Assembly (NCBI GenBank): GCA_965223025.1
Contig: CBDCVP010000023.1
Coordinates: 2,976,001-3,040,000, forward strand
From: JABDMH01 sp965223025
GTDB lineage: Bacteria; Bacteroidota; Bacteroidia; Chitinophagales; Saprospiraceae
Reading direction: 5' to 3'
Length of the DNA: 64,000 nucleotides
Shown here one piece after another: positions 43,995 to 53,177 of the stretch (position 1 is the first letter of the stretch; each line of letters starts with the position of its first letter). Both the position numbers and the translations under genes were made by a program. Under the pieces are notes generated by a model. It searched no databases and was not told where the DNA came from. It saw only the letters and a list, made by a program, of their open reading frames with translations.

Positions 43995-45629
43995 ATGTCT
44001 CCTTTAAGATTCTTATCTGTTTCGATATTCATTTCTTACCTCAATGTCTCGCTGATTGCTCAAGATCAGCCCCGACTTGTGCTAGGCATCATGGTCGATC
44101 AAATGCGGTATGATTATCTCTATCGATATTGGAATGACTACGGGGAAAAGGGCTTTAAGAAACTGCTTAAGGCGGGATATGTAGCTCACGACGGGCAGTA
44201 CCAATATGCCCCTACTTTTACGGGACCTGGCCATGCAAGTGTATATACAGGGGCAAGTCCCAATGTGCATGGCATCATCGGCAATGACTGGTACGACCGA
44301 TCAGAAAAAATGCAAGTCAATTGCGTAGGAGATCTCGATGCCAATACGATAGGTGCGCAGTCACGCGAAGGTCATATGTCTCCACATAGACTATTGTCTA
44401 CAACCCTTGGTGATCAGATGAAACTGGCCAGCAACCACCGTTCAAAAGTGTATTCGATTTCCATCAAGAACCGAGGAGCTATCTTACCAGCTGGTCATCT
44501 GGCTGATGGAGCATTTTGGTATGACAAATCCAATGGAAAGTTCATCACCAGTGATTACTACATGCAGGTTCTGCCTCCGTGGCTTGGTCATTTTAACGCC
44601 CGTAAACTAGTGGACCAATACATGAGCGGTTCCTGGGAGACCCTTCTGCCATTGGAAAATTATGAAGAGAGTCTACCAGATGGAAAAACACATGAAAAAC
44701 CATTTCCTAATACCGAGTCAGCTCAATTTCCATATGATCTAAAAAAAATTAGCAGTTCACGGAGGTTTGGAGTAGGGCATACACGATACACCCTTCTTCC
44801 AGCGACACCCTTTGGAAACACAATTCTAGTCGATTTGGCTAAAACCCTGATAGAAAATGAGGCCATAGGGACCGACACCATTGCTGACTTGCTGGCAGTC
44901 AGTTTTTCCTCAACTGATTATGCTGGACACCAATTCGGAAGCCATTCAGTCGAAGTACAAGACATCTATCTCAGACTGGATCAATTGCTTGCCGAGTTCT
45001 TAGACTATCTCGACCAATCGATCGGCTTGAGCAATATTCTACTATTCCTCACTGCGGATCACGCTGCAGCAGATGAACCTGCGTACGCCCCTCCGGCGGG
45101 TTACTTCAAAGGAGGGGACTTCGGTGAAGACCTCCGAAAACACTTGATGACTGAAGAAGACTTAGATGTCATCGAAGCCATCATTAATCAACAAATCTAC
45201 TTCAAGCAAAATGACCTTGCGGATCGAGCCAAGTGGGAAGAGGCAGTTCGCTCGTTTGCACTATCCTACCCTGGCGTACATGATGTGGTTGCACTGCACG
45301 ATTTTTCAAAATGCATCGCTGACCAAGATATCTGCCAAAAGATCCGTGAGGGAATCATGCCTGCTAGAAGCGGCGATCTCTACATTCAACTGCATCCGGG
45401 TTGGATAAGTGAGTCTTATGAGAGAGGAGGTACAACTCATGGCTCAACCTATATATATGATACCCACATCCCCATCATTTTCTACGGATGGAAAATCAGG
45501 AACACCAACGACTTTCGAAGAATTTGGATTAAAGACATTGTTCCTACCTTATCGGCTCTCATGAAAATATCAAGGCCATCAGGATGCACCGGTTCACCGA
45601 TTGCAGATCTGTTACATAAAAGCGAGTGA
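43995..45629 (+). CDS. pafA: PafA-type alkaline phosphatase
   Basis: A 544-residue exported member of the alkaline phosphatase superfamily, the usual length for PafA. The start is ATG 43995, giving signal peptide RFLSVSIFISYLNVSLIAQ; the frame extends to 43812 but that part is not family-like. The first metal site is VLGIMVDQMRYDYL. The nucleophile is a Thr in APTFTGPGHASVYTG (Thr74 or 76). IKNRGAILPAGH carries Lys158-x-Arg160, the K-x-R pair that marks PafA-type monoesterases. VSFSSTDYAGHQFG and LTADHAAADEP supply the other metal ligands. It scavenges phosphate from organic esters in the periplasm. Confidence 0.9.
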   Translation: MSPLRFLSVSIFISYLNVSLIAQDQPRLVLGIMVDQMRYDYLYRYWNDYGEKGFKKLLKAGYVAHDGQYQYAPTFTGPGHASVYTGASPNVHGIIGNDWYDRSEKMQVNCVGDLDANTIGAQSREGHMSPHRLLSTTLGDQMKLASNHRSKVYSISIKNRGAILPAGHLADGAFWYDKSNGKFITSDYYMQVLPPWLGHFNARKLVDQYMSGSWETLLPLENYEESLPDGKTHEKPFPNTESAQFPYDLKKISSSRRFGVGHTRYTLLPATPFGNTILVDLAKTLIENEAIGTDTIADLLAVSFSSTDYAGHQFGSHSVEVQDIYLRLDQLLAEFLDYLDQSIGLSNILLFLTADHAAADEPAYAPPAGYFKGGDFGEDLRKHLMTEEDLDVIEAIINQQIYFKQNDLADRAKWEEAVRSFALSYPGVHDVVALHDFSKCIADQDICQKIREGIMPARSGDLYIQLHPGWISESYERGGTTHGSTYIYDTHIPIIFYGWKIRNTNDFRRIWIKDIVPTLSALMKISRPSGCTGSPIADLLHKSE

Positions 45630-45706
45630 AATCCGAATGAGGTTCAAGAATCTTCCACCTAAATGGATAAGATAACACCAAGCACTGGTACAATTAGAAT
45701 TGATCA

Positions 45707-47011
45707 CTACAGGCCCAGTGCCTTGGCCTTTTTGGACGACTTATAAGGATTCCAATTGTCGTCATAGGATTTCTTGAATAGGAGCTCTTCTAGTTGCGCA
45801 ACCGTTCTAACGAACCTCAAAAAAAATCCCATATATAGCACCATGATTGGAGCATACCAGAGAAATTTAGCTTTGGCCTTCTTGTCTTCGACGAAGAGTA
45901 CGATCACAAACATCTGAATAAAATTAGCAATGGCGTACATCAATAGGTTCGTGGGTACAATGTACATCAACATGCCGCCAAAATTGGCCGCGACATCCAA
46001 TATATAGATGTACCATTTCACATTCAAAATGACATTGTAAAAGATATTCTCAGCGCTTGATAACATATTGCTCCAGGAGAAATTGGCATCAACCCTAAAC
46101 ACATTAAGATGCTTCCTCATTCGAAAACGGACGATGGACTTGTTCCATCTTCGCCGTTGCTTTGCCAGCTTTCGGAAGGAATCCGGCACCGAAGTCAGTC
46201 CCAGTGCGGTGGGCTCGAAATGAACCTTGTAGCCCAATTTTCGAAATTTCATCGTAATATCTCCGTCTAAACCAGGACCGATATCCCAGCCACCCAGTCT
46301 TTTTAGTTTCTCAATTTCAAAGGCGCCGAAAGCGCCTGAAATGATTCGGTAGAATCCCAGATAAGAGGATGCAATCCTTCCAATCAGGATGCTTTTTAAG
46401 TATTCAATGGCTTGCAACTTTGTGGCTAAACTATCTTCTGAGTTTCTCACCTCGAGATTGCCCCCCACGGCTGCAATGCTGGCATCATAGTAAAACGGCA
46501 CCAGTATTTTTTCAAATGCATCGTAGTTGAAGGAGCAATCGGCGTCCAAGTGAATCACATATTTACCCTTACAAAAGTGCAATGCCGTATTGGCGCCCGA
46601 TGCCTTGCCACCTCTCACATCGTTTCTAATGAACAAGTCGATCAGACCATTCTTCTCCAGATCCCTCCCAATGATCTTTGTCTGATCATCAGAGCCATCA
46701 TCCACGACAATCAATTCCAAATGCTGATACGATTGCTCTTTGATGGACCTGGTGAGCTTGTAAAGGTGTTTGCCCTCATTTTTTCCCGGTACGATCACGG
46801 AAATCAAAGGATGCTCCGCCCAGAGTGCTGCCTTCGCCAGTTCAAAGTCTTTCTTACGTCGCCTCCTTTCTCTGATATAATGTGATAGGGCAAAGAAATC
46901 TATGAGGATGTAGCGAAAGAAATCTATGGCGAAGAAATACCAAAATACCCGAAAGAATTTCGACCAGCCTACTGAACTCCAATATTGATAAATTTCATCT
47001 AGTGACTCCAT
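45707..47011 (-). CDS. Processive family 2 glycosyltransferase, polysaccharide synthase
   Basis: A 434-residue inner-membrane GT2 protein, last in a four-gene operon. A membrane helix at about residues 20-42 precedes the GT-A domain. The catalytic motifs are DDG at 104-106, DAD at 156-158, LDGD at 248-251 and QRRRW at 285-289, the D,D,D,QxxRW set of processive beta-glycan synthases such as BcsA, HasA and Alg8. Two or three C-terminal membrane helices follow (IVPTNLLMYAIANFIQMFVIV, FLWYAPIMVLYMGFFL). No PilZ domain is attached, so any nucleotide control must come from another protein. It lies 30 bases after the TackOD1 gene. The polymer is unknown. Confidence 0.87.
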   Translation of the reverse strand: MESLDEIYQYWSSVGWSKFFRVFWYFFAIDFFRYILIDFFALSHYIRERRRRKKDFELAKAALWAEHPLISVIVPGKNEGKHLYKLTRSIKEQSYQHLELIVVDDGSDDQTKIIGRDLEKNGLIDLFIRNDVRGGKASGANTALHFCKGKYVIHLDADCSFNYDAFEKILVPFYYDASIAAVGGNLEVRNSEDSLATKLQAIEYLKSILIGRIASSYLGFYRIISGAFGAFEIEKLKRLGGWDIGPGLDGDITMKFRKLGYKVHFEPTALGLTSVPDSFRKLAKQRRRWNKSIVRFRMRKHLNVFRVDANFSWSNMLSSAENIFYNVILNVKWYIYILDVAANFGGMLMYIVPTNLLMYAIANFIQMFVIVLFVEDKKAKAKFLWYAPIMVLYMGFFLRFVRTVAQLEELLFKKSYDDNWNPYKSSKKAKALGL

Positions 47012-47041
47012 CGATCCCTTTTCAATAGTGCTTTGCTCATA

Positions 47042-48481
47042 TCACTGACTGATGGCTGCAGTGGCAGCAACTCGTACCGATGGAATGAATTCGATAGAGA
47101 AATTCTGGTTGGCATGTACAAGGTTTTTTACGAGATGACTGGTGTACCTCATAATTTGGTCTGCCATTTCAGAGGTCCGATGCCGTTGAGAAAAAGTGAA
47201 GGACGGAGCATGCCACTCGACAAAATCATCGGAGGTTATCGAGGCTCTTATCACTTCAGTGATCTCCAAAATCATCTCATCGGTCCTTTTCTTTCCCAAG
47301 ATATTGACCACTTCACCTAGATTCTCTATTGTCAACGAATATATTCTTTCCTCTATCTGGTTGCCATTCGATGCTCCGGTAGAAGTTATAGTTGGCCGAT
47401 GAGCTGTGCTTGCCTCATGCCCATTAGCCATACCCAATCCTTGCACAGATCCAGTATTCGGTCGATGTGTCTGGCTCAAAAACCGGCAAAATTCTTCAGC
47501 AGATACCAATAGACGGTATTGCATAATCGTCCTTTTCTGAAGGAGGTCCACGCCAGACTCCGAGTCACAATGGCAGCACCGAGCCAGCATGTAGCTTTGC
47601 TGAAATTGCGACTGACAATCTCCACAGACAAAAATTTCAGATGGCTTGTCGTAATCTACACCTATGTGTTTGAGGTTCTTATTACATTTTGGACATTCCA
47701 ACCGACGATCTAAGACTTCATTTCTCAAAAAGTTGCCAATGGGGGCGACATGCGCACAAGAAAAATGATGAACCAATTCTTGAGACTGGATTCGCAAAGA
47801 TTTGCACTTTGGACAAGACTCCCTGATTAATAGGTGAGCGTGCTGACATTCAGGACAGATATAAACCTGATCCTTAAACTCTGGTCGTACGATTTCATTC
47901 CTGACTAAGTTATCAAAAGCTTCCACCTGGATGATGCGTTCGTGGAACGGCATCAACTTGTCTATCATAGGCATGAAGTAACCATCATGCTGTGTCGGTG
48001 ACTTCATCAATGATGTCAACATACGCCCTCGTGTGACAAAGTACAGCAGATTCCGGTAAGTGTTGGCTGTACCGATGTCTGTGAAAACTGACCAGCCCAG
48101 ATCCAATCGTCTAACTCTACGCCCAATTTCCTGCATTCTCTTCTGATCCTGAAGAGTAAAGCGGCCAAATGATAGGACTCCGTCTACCAAGCTACTTATC
48201 GTCTCCGAATCAACACCATTTGATAAGAAGATGGGAATCAATGCAACTCGCATATCCCGATGGTGTCTGATGGTATCAAGGGTTCGCCTGACCGCTAATT
48301 CATCCATGTACTCAATCAGCACTCCATGGCACTTCCGAAGACGGTTCAGTCGTTTTTTAGGAACCTGCCTCATGATCATGATCTCAAGTTTGCCATGACG
48401 GACTATCTCGTTCTTGATCTTCATCTCTGCCATACGAGATTTACTCTTTTTGCCTTTCCTCTTTCTCCCTTTCTTTGCCAT
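47042..48481 (-). CDS. TackOD1-domain regulator with degenerate receiver-like and GGDEF-like parts
   Basis: A 479-residue cytosolic protein starting at ATG 48481; a TTG 12 bases upstream is also in frame. It opens with a very basic stretch (KKGRKRKGKKSKSR). Residues 30-110 resemble a response-regulator receiver without the phosphorylated Asp (GVLIEYMDEL, VALIPIFLSNGV). Residues 165-310 match TackOD1: CPECQHAHLL, CPKCKSL, HHFSCAHVAP, CPKCNKNLKHIGVDYDKP and CGDCQ, about ten Cys/His for zinc. After a Gly/Thr-rich linker, residues 380-450 have a GGDEF-like outline, but EWHAPSFTF replaces the GGDEF signature. It is probably a sensor or allosteric regulator, not a cyclase. Confidence 0.8.
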   Translation of the reverse strand: MAKKGRKRKGKKSKSRMAEMKIKNEIVRHGKLEIMIMRQVPKKRLNRLRKCHGVLIEYMDELAVRRTLDTIRHHRDMRVALIPIFLSNGVDSETISSLVDGVLSFGRFTLQDQKRMQEIGRRVRRLDLGWSVFTDIGTANTYRNLLYFVTRGRMLTSLMKSPTQHDGYFMPMIDKLMPFHERIIQVEAFDNLVRNEIVRPEFKDQVYICPECQHAHLLIRESCPKCKSLRIQSQELVHHFSCAHVAPIGNFLRNEVLDRRLECPKCNKNLKHIGVDYDKPSEIFVCGDCQSQFQQSYMLARCCHCDSESGVDLLQKRTIMQYRLLVSAEEFCRFLSQTHRPNTGSVQGLGMANGHEASTAHRPTITSTGASNGNQIEERIYSLTIENLGEVVNILGKKRTDEMILEITEVIRASITSDDFVEWHAPSFTFSQRHRTSEMADQIMRYTSHLVKNLVHANQNFSIEFIPSVRVAATAAISQ

Positions 48482-48504
48482 CTCGATTACCAACTATTTT
48501 CTAA

Positions 48505-49572
48505 TTAAAAACTCCACTTCCGTCTTGAGATATCCACATTCAGCTTATAAAAGGCTTTCCAGTGATCTAAATCATCCTGTAATATGGGAATGATGTCGGC
48601 AGCGATGCTCCGGGTTACCGGTTCGTATCGATTTTGAAATTCCTGTGGCAAACGATAGGTTGCAAAATAAAACCTCGCAATTTGACCCTTAGATTCCGTC
48701 CCATCCGGAAATTCCACCTTCACAATATCTCCTTCACTCAAGTTTTTTAATACCTTTTGGGGGTAGAAGGCCTTGATGTAAAGATTGTCTGGTTTGTGTA
48801 TGCTCATCACAATCTGAGATTCCAGAGCCACTTCGTAGTTTTCCTTATTAATCTTGGTTATGGTCCCGTCAATAGGACTGGTATAAGCGTATGTGGCCAT
48901 TGAAGAGTGCTGATCTACATACTTTCTTTTTTTGTGATAAGGATTGGGGATTCTAAGGTCTTGCAGATGGCTTTGGTAGTAACTCAGTTCACTCCTTGCT
49001 GTAGCGAGATCGGTTTCACGGCTACTGATGACCAGTGCGGCTTTTCTCAGGTCCTCTTTTACCTTTAGATCCAGGATGACTGCCTGTTCCAAGATATCAT
49101 AGTCTTTGCGCAGAATCCCTATCTCCTTTTCTAATTCTCGAATTTCAATCTTCAGTAAGTTTACATTCTTTTGGGTACTGTTTTTCTCTCGGTAATACCA
49201 ATTAATCTGCTCATGATTAGGATTAAGTACATTTTCCTCCATCTCTTTGTCAATATCGATATACATGGTTCGTTCATCATTATAGGTAAACAAAGTATCA
49301 CCCACCCGAACAATATCTCCTTCTCGCTTTAATATCTGATCGATTTTGACGTCACCTGGAAACTGAATATCGAGTTTCTTGAAAAGTACCTGCCCCTGTC
49401 CTTCAATGATACATAACTTGTGGTAAATAATTTTTCCAATGTAAAATGTGGCAACGGCCACCAGCAATGCGTAAAACAGCTGACCCGAAAAAATAGATTT
49501 CTTTTTTGGACGCGAGACTTCATCCAAAAAATTGATCAAATTGGTGCGATTTTGAAAATCAGAATGCTGCAT
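48505..49572 (-). CDS. HlyD-family periplasmic adaptor (membrane fusion protein)
   Basis: A 355-residue membrane fusion protein. One N-terminal helix (YALLVAVATFYIGKIIYHKL) anchors it. A split biotinyl-lipoyl domain follows: VKIDQILKREGDIVRVGDTLF before, and AYTSPIDGTITKINKENYEV after, a coiled coil at about residues 120-205 rich in Leu, Glu and Lys. Then comes a beta-barrel domain (LSEGDIVKVEFPDGTESKGQIA). It starts two bases after the TolC-like gene and ends 23 bases before the TackOD1 start. In this context it resembles Alg44-type co-polymerases or HlyD adaptors that bridge a synthase and an outer-membrane channel. It lacks a PilZ domain. Confidence 0.87.
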   Translation of the reverse strand: MQHSDFQNRTNLINFLDEVSRPKKKSIFSGQLFYALLVAVATFYIGKIIYHKLCIIEGQGQVLFKKLDIQFPGDVKIDQILKREGDIVRVGDTLFTYNDERTMYIDIDKEMEENVLNPNHEQINWYYREKNSTQKNVNLLKIEIRELEKEIGILRKDYDILEQAVILDLKVKEDLRKAALVISSRETDLATARSELSYYQSHLQDLRIPNPYHKKRKYVDQHSSMATYAYTSPIDGTITKINKENYEVALESQIVMSIHKPDNLYIKAFYPQKVLKNLSEGDIVKVEFPDGTESKGQIARFYFATYRLPQEFQNRYEPVTRSIAADIIPILQDDLDHWKAFYKLNVDISRRKWSF

Positions 49573-49574
49573 AG

Positions 49575-51557
49575 TCAGTACTTATAGTTTTCTTTTCTAT
49601 CCAGTTCGATCAGATTACCCAAGTCGCTGCCAATAATTCCGATTGTGTGGGCTTTTGATTTAATGGTTCTTGCATAGGTCATCATATCATACCTCGAAGT
49701 AAACTGTGATAGATCTATAAGAATATGGACGGGCACCTGATTTATATGTGAGGGAATACGGGTTAACTCGCCCAAATCACTCATTTTCAACACAAAAGCA
49801 TCTGGGGTAAAATCACATTCGTGCAGTGCATCAATTTGATCAACCGAGGCTGTGATGGCAATCTGGTCCATCGTCCTCATGTTCTTCGGCACCACGATAT
49901 TGCGATCGAAATGGGGGTCGCTGAAATCAATGGCAGCAATCATACTGTGTTTTTTAGTCACAGCGGAAGCACCATCCGTTAGAAATGATAGTTTGACATC
50001 CTGATTAACCAGTTTGGACATAACTTCATCCATTTCACGATCACTCTGGACCCAAACTAGTAACTCAGAAATGTGATTCTTCAATAAATAGCTAGAAATA
50101 AAATTGGGTGGATAATCGATGATGTCTGACGCCTCAGCTACGACTAAATCAACCAGGCTGGACTGGCTTTCATACAAGGGTACAAGCTTTAGATAATTAG
50201 TGATGGAGTCATTGACCATGTATCGGTCCATCTGCAATAGACGCACATATGATCTCTTCTTTAGGTCCAGCAACTCAATCTGTACCTCCATTAAAGCCTC
50301 ATAAACTTGGAGCAAATGGTACATGTGGTTGATTTGGTCAAATTTTGATTGAACCATCGCAAACCTTAATTTACCTTTCAATTTCACCTGATCTATCTCC
50401 AATTTTCTGAACTGTTTTAGCAGCATCTGCAATTCGCTGTACAGCGACAAGATTTCGTTCCAACGAGATGAGAGGGCAAGATGGGCTTGCTCAGTTTGAT
50501 TCACAGCATACTGCTCCTGGTAATCCGATTTACTCATGGTAGATCTTGCCAATGGAATGCGCAATTGAACTCCGGCATCCATGACACCTCTAGCTGGCAC
50601 TCCAAACAAACTTGCAGCGGGCAGGCCATATCGGATATAGGGTTTTAACGTGTAGTTTCCATACCACGGATACTTTTCATGCAGGGACCGTGTAGATAAC
50701 TGGGCGATTGCATGGTCGTTAGAGATTCCCGACAGGCTGTCTTTCAATTTTACTACGTCTACATCCAGCAATGGCAATTGCTGCATATCCATCGATAGGA
50801 ATTCAACAGTATCTGTGAATGTACCCTGAATAAAATGATGTGTGGCTTCAAGCATCCGCAGTGTCTCATCCCTTCTTCTCACATAGTCTAGATGCTCATC
50901 GTAATCGGTACTTCTTACAAATGCTCGCTCTTCACTCTTAACAACCAGGTATTCTAAATATTCTAGTCTCTTTTTCAGCAATGGTCTCAGACCAAAGCTG
51001 TAACCTGCTACGATTCGATTGTACAGGTATTTAAACTGCTGATTCTTAATGGCCTCCTGCTTTTCCAAATCCTTGATCTCAGCTCGGGTCATCTCCGCTT
51101 TTGCACTCCTCCGATGCGTCAATAAGCCCTCCCTTAACAGGTTCCATCCCAACTGTACATAAGATCGTGGTCCTTGATCAAAGTCTGGATCATAAATACC
51201 CCCACTGGAGGACCACCGGTAGTTGGCTGATAATTCCAATCCTATGTTCTTGCGGGAATCATGAGCTAAATACCTGTGTAGGTTCCCCCGATCAATGGCC
51301 ATGCCACCGCTATAGACAGGATTCTCCGGTCCAAAAAGTATATAAGTTGCTTCCCCCAGATCAGAGGATACTTTCACGGATTCCAATGACAGATAAGTTT
51401 GAACCTCCTGAAACATGCTGTGCTCTATGGCACTTGTGTTGCTCACGAGGATCGCGTCTTGAGCAGCAAGGCTATAAGTCACGAGTACACAGAGAAGTCC
51501 TCCTAAGATTTGTGATGGTTTGGTCAACATCCGACTAACAGATTTCAGTGTGATCAT
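49575..51557 (-). CDS. TolC-like outer-membrane efflux protein with long C-terminal extension
   Basis: A 660-residue exported protein (signal peptide ILGGLLCVLVTYSLAAQ). Residues 75-450 follow the outer-membrane efflux pattern: beta parts (LELSANYRWSSSGGIY, YVQLGWNLLREG) alternate with long helices (AEMTRAEIKDLEKQEAIKN, ALMEVQIELLDLKKRSYVRL). TolC proteins usually stop near 430-480 residues. Here about 175 more follow from residue 485, with an alternating strand-helix pattern (LLVWVQSDREMDEVM, VHILIDLSQFTSRYDM, IGIIGSDLGNLIEL) of unknown fold. It is the first gene of the operon and would be the export channel for the polymer. The extension may be periplasmic and could bind or process the chain. 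Confidence 0.82.
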   Translation of the reverse strand: MITLKSVSRMLTKPSQILGGLLCVLVTYSLAAQDAILVSNTSAIEHSMFQEVQTYLSLESVKVSSDLGEATYILFGPENPVYSGGMAIDRGNLHRYLAHDSRKNIGLELSANYRWSSSGGIYDPDFDQGPRSYVQLGWNLLREGLLTHRRSAKAEMTRAEIKDLEKQEAIKNQQFKYLYNRIVAGYSFGLRPLLKKRLEYLEYLVVKSEERAFVRSTDYDEHLDYVRRRDETLRMLEATHHFIQGTFTDTVEFLSMDMQQLPLLDVDVVKLKDSLSGISNDHAIAQLSTRSLHEKYPWYGNYTLKPYIRYGLPAASLFGVPARGVMDAGVQLRIPLARSTMSKSDYQEQYAVNQTEQAHLALSSRWNEILSLYSELQMLLKQFRKLEIDQVKLKGKLRFAMVQSKFDQINHMYHLLQVYEALMEVQIELLDLKKRSYVRLLQMDRYMVNDSITNYLKLVPLYESQSSLVDLVVAEASDIIDYPPNFISSYLLKNHISELLVWVQSDREMDEVMSKLVNQDVKLSFLTDGASAVTKKHSMIAAIDFSDPHFDRNIVVPKNMRTMDQIAITASVDQIDALHECDFTPDAFVLKMSDLGELTRIPSHINQVPVHILIDLSQFTSRYDMMTYARTIKSKAHTIGIIGSDLGNLIELDRKENYKY

Positions 51558-51955
51558 GTAAGATTCAAAGCTTGTGCCGAAATGCCCTCAATAAATTGAT
51601 CAGGAAGATCATCCAATTATAATAGGCTGTTTTGCAATGTTTTACACCTCAATACTATAGTTTTTTAATTGGTAAAAAAATGTAATTCATTACCTAAAAC
51701 AAGACTGAAGTCATTTCGGAAATGCAGTGAAAGTAAAAGCCTGGTGAACATCCACACATGCAAATATTAGGGCCCAGCCGCGATCGCTTGTAAAATCCAG
51801 ATATGCCGAGCTAAGAGCCAACTCCGAGGGCAATACTTTCGACTTCTTTCGTACTGATGTGCAGGATGCCGGAGCCCGTCAGACGGGGTCTTTGCTACAC
51901 GGCACGCGCCTACTCAGTTTTGAGTGATCACGAATATCTTTCCTTACTTTACACG
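51558..51955. other. Divergent promoter region between the export operon and the DUF3095 gene
   Basis: No gene. On the minus strand TTGCAAAACAGCC precedes TATAATTGG, a reasonable promoter about 75 bases before the TolC-like start. The plus frame of the DUF3095 gene remains open to 51857, but that part is not family-like. Confidence 0.4.
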
Positions 51956-53110
51956 ATGCCACATCTGCACCATTCGTTCTATCAGGACCTAGCCGTCTCC
52001 CGTTCGCCGCTAAGCCAGTTGGTAGCAGATCCCACTTGTTTTCGTATAGTCCCTGAAAATTGGCATGTGGTGATCACCGATGTGGTTAATTCTACTGAGG
52101 GAATTGAGCGAGGTCTTCATCAAGAGATCAACTTAATTGCGACGGGATGCATCATCGCAGTTCTCAACATAGCGGAGAGGGCTCAAACGATCATTCCGTT
52201 CTTCTTCGGGGGCGATGGAGCTACCTTTCTTCTTCCACCAAACCTGCTGACAAGGTGTCTAGATGCCCTAATCATCCATCGGGAAAATAGCCTAAGAAAC
52301 TTCAATCTAGACCTGAGAGTAGGATCTATCCAGGTGAAACAAGTAGAAAACCACACACATGAATTTAGGATTGCCAAATTTCAGATCAACAAATACCTGA
52401 CTGTGCCGATCTTCCTGGGCTCGGGATTACAAAAAGTGGAAGCACTGATCAAGAAATCCGGCAACATAGATCCAAAACCCCAGGCAGATGTGGTCCTGGA
52501 TCTTTCTGGCATGGAATGTAAATGGGATATGATTCAACCTCCCGAAGCCAAGGAAGAAATAGTAGCGTTATTGATTGATGTCGTCGATCCCTATGCCCAA
52601 GGCAGCATATTAGGTGAAGCCCTCAGTCATATTGAACGAATCTATGGACCCATTGAAACCCGACATCCGATTTCTCCTGCCAAACTCAATTTAAAAGCAA
52701 CATTACGTAAAATAAATACCGAGATGACCGTTAAGCTTGGGCGGTTTAGCTTGTTCTATTTGCTGAAAAATTGGATCTACCTTCTTGTGGGTAAAATGTA
52801 TTTTGGCAAGGAAACTACCAGTAGAAAATACATTGAGGACATGGCTTTGCTGTCTGACACCCTTGTGATAGATGGGCGGATCAATACGGTGATTTCAGGC
52901 AAGCAATCACAGAGAATAACCCTGGTCAACGAGTTGTCAAATATGGAGCAGGCCGGTCAAATACTATTTGGGTTTCATCCGAGTTCAGCCAGCATCATTT
53001 CTTGTTATGTCCGCAATCGGGTTGACCAACACATACATTTTGTGGATGGGGCCAACGGCGGGTACACCCAAGCAGCCAAGATGCTAAAGATGAAACGCAG
53101 TGGTAGATGA
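51956..53110 (+). CDS. DUF3095 family protein, class III nucleotide cyclase-like
   Basis: A 384-residue cytosolic protein. The family motifs are clear: DPTCFRIVPENWHVVITDVVNSTEGIERG, where DVVNST corresponds to the D(I/V)xxST metal-binding stretch of class III cyclases, and PFFFGGDGATFLLPP. Further on are LDLSGMECKWDMI and, near the C-terminus, HFVDGANGGYTQAAKMLK. DUF3095 proteins are usually annotated only as uncharacterised or adenylate-cyclase-like; no product has been established to my knowledge. It diverges from the polysaccharide export operon across a 400-base shared region, so a regulatory link through a nucleotide signal is possible but unproven. Confidence 0.82.
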   Translation: MPHLHHSFYQDLAVSRSPLSQLVADPTCFRIVPENWHVVITDVVNSTEGIERGLHQEINLIATGCIIAVLNIAERAQTIIPFFFGGDGATFLLPPNLLTRCLDALIIHRENSLRNFNLDLRVGSIQVKQVENHTHEFRIAKFQINKYLTVPIFLGSGLQKVEALIKKSGNIDPKPQADVVLDLSGMECKWDMIQPPEAKEEIVALLIDVVDPYAQGSILGEALSHIERIYGPIETRHPISPAKLNLKATLRKINTEMTVKLGRFSLFYLLKNWIYLLVGKMYFGKETTSRKYIEDMALLSDTLVIDGRINTVISGKQSQRITLVNELSNMEQAGQILFGFHPSSASIISCYVRNRVDQHIHFVDGANGGYTQAAKMLKMKRSGR

Positions 53111-53177
53111 TAACCGTCCAGAATCAGCGCTGGAAAAAGTTTACTGCAAATACCTAAAGCGTATCATCTAGAAGTTT

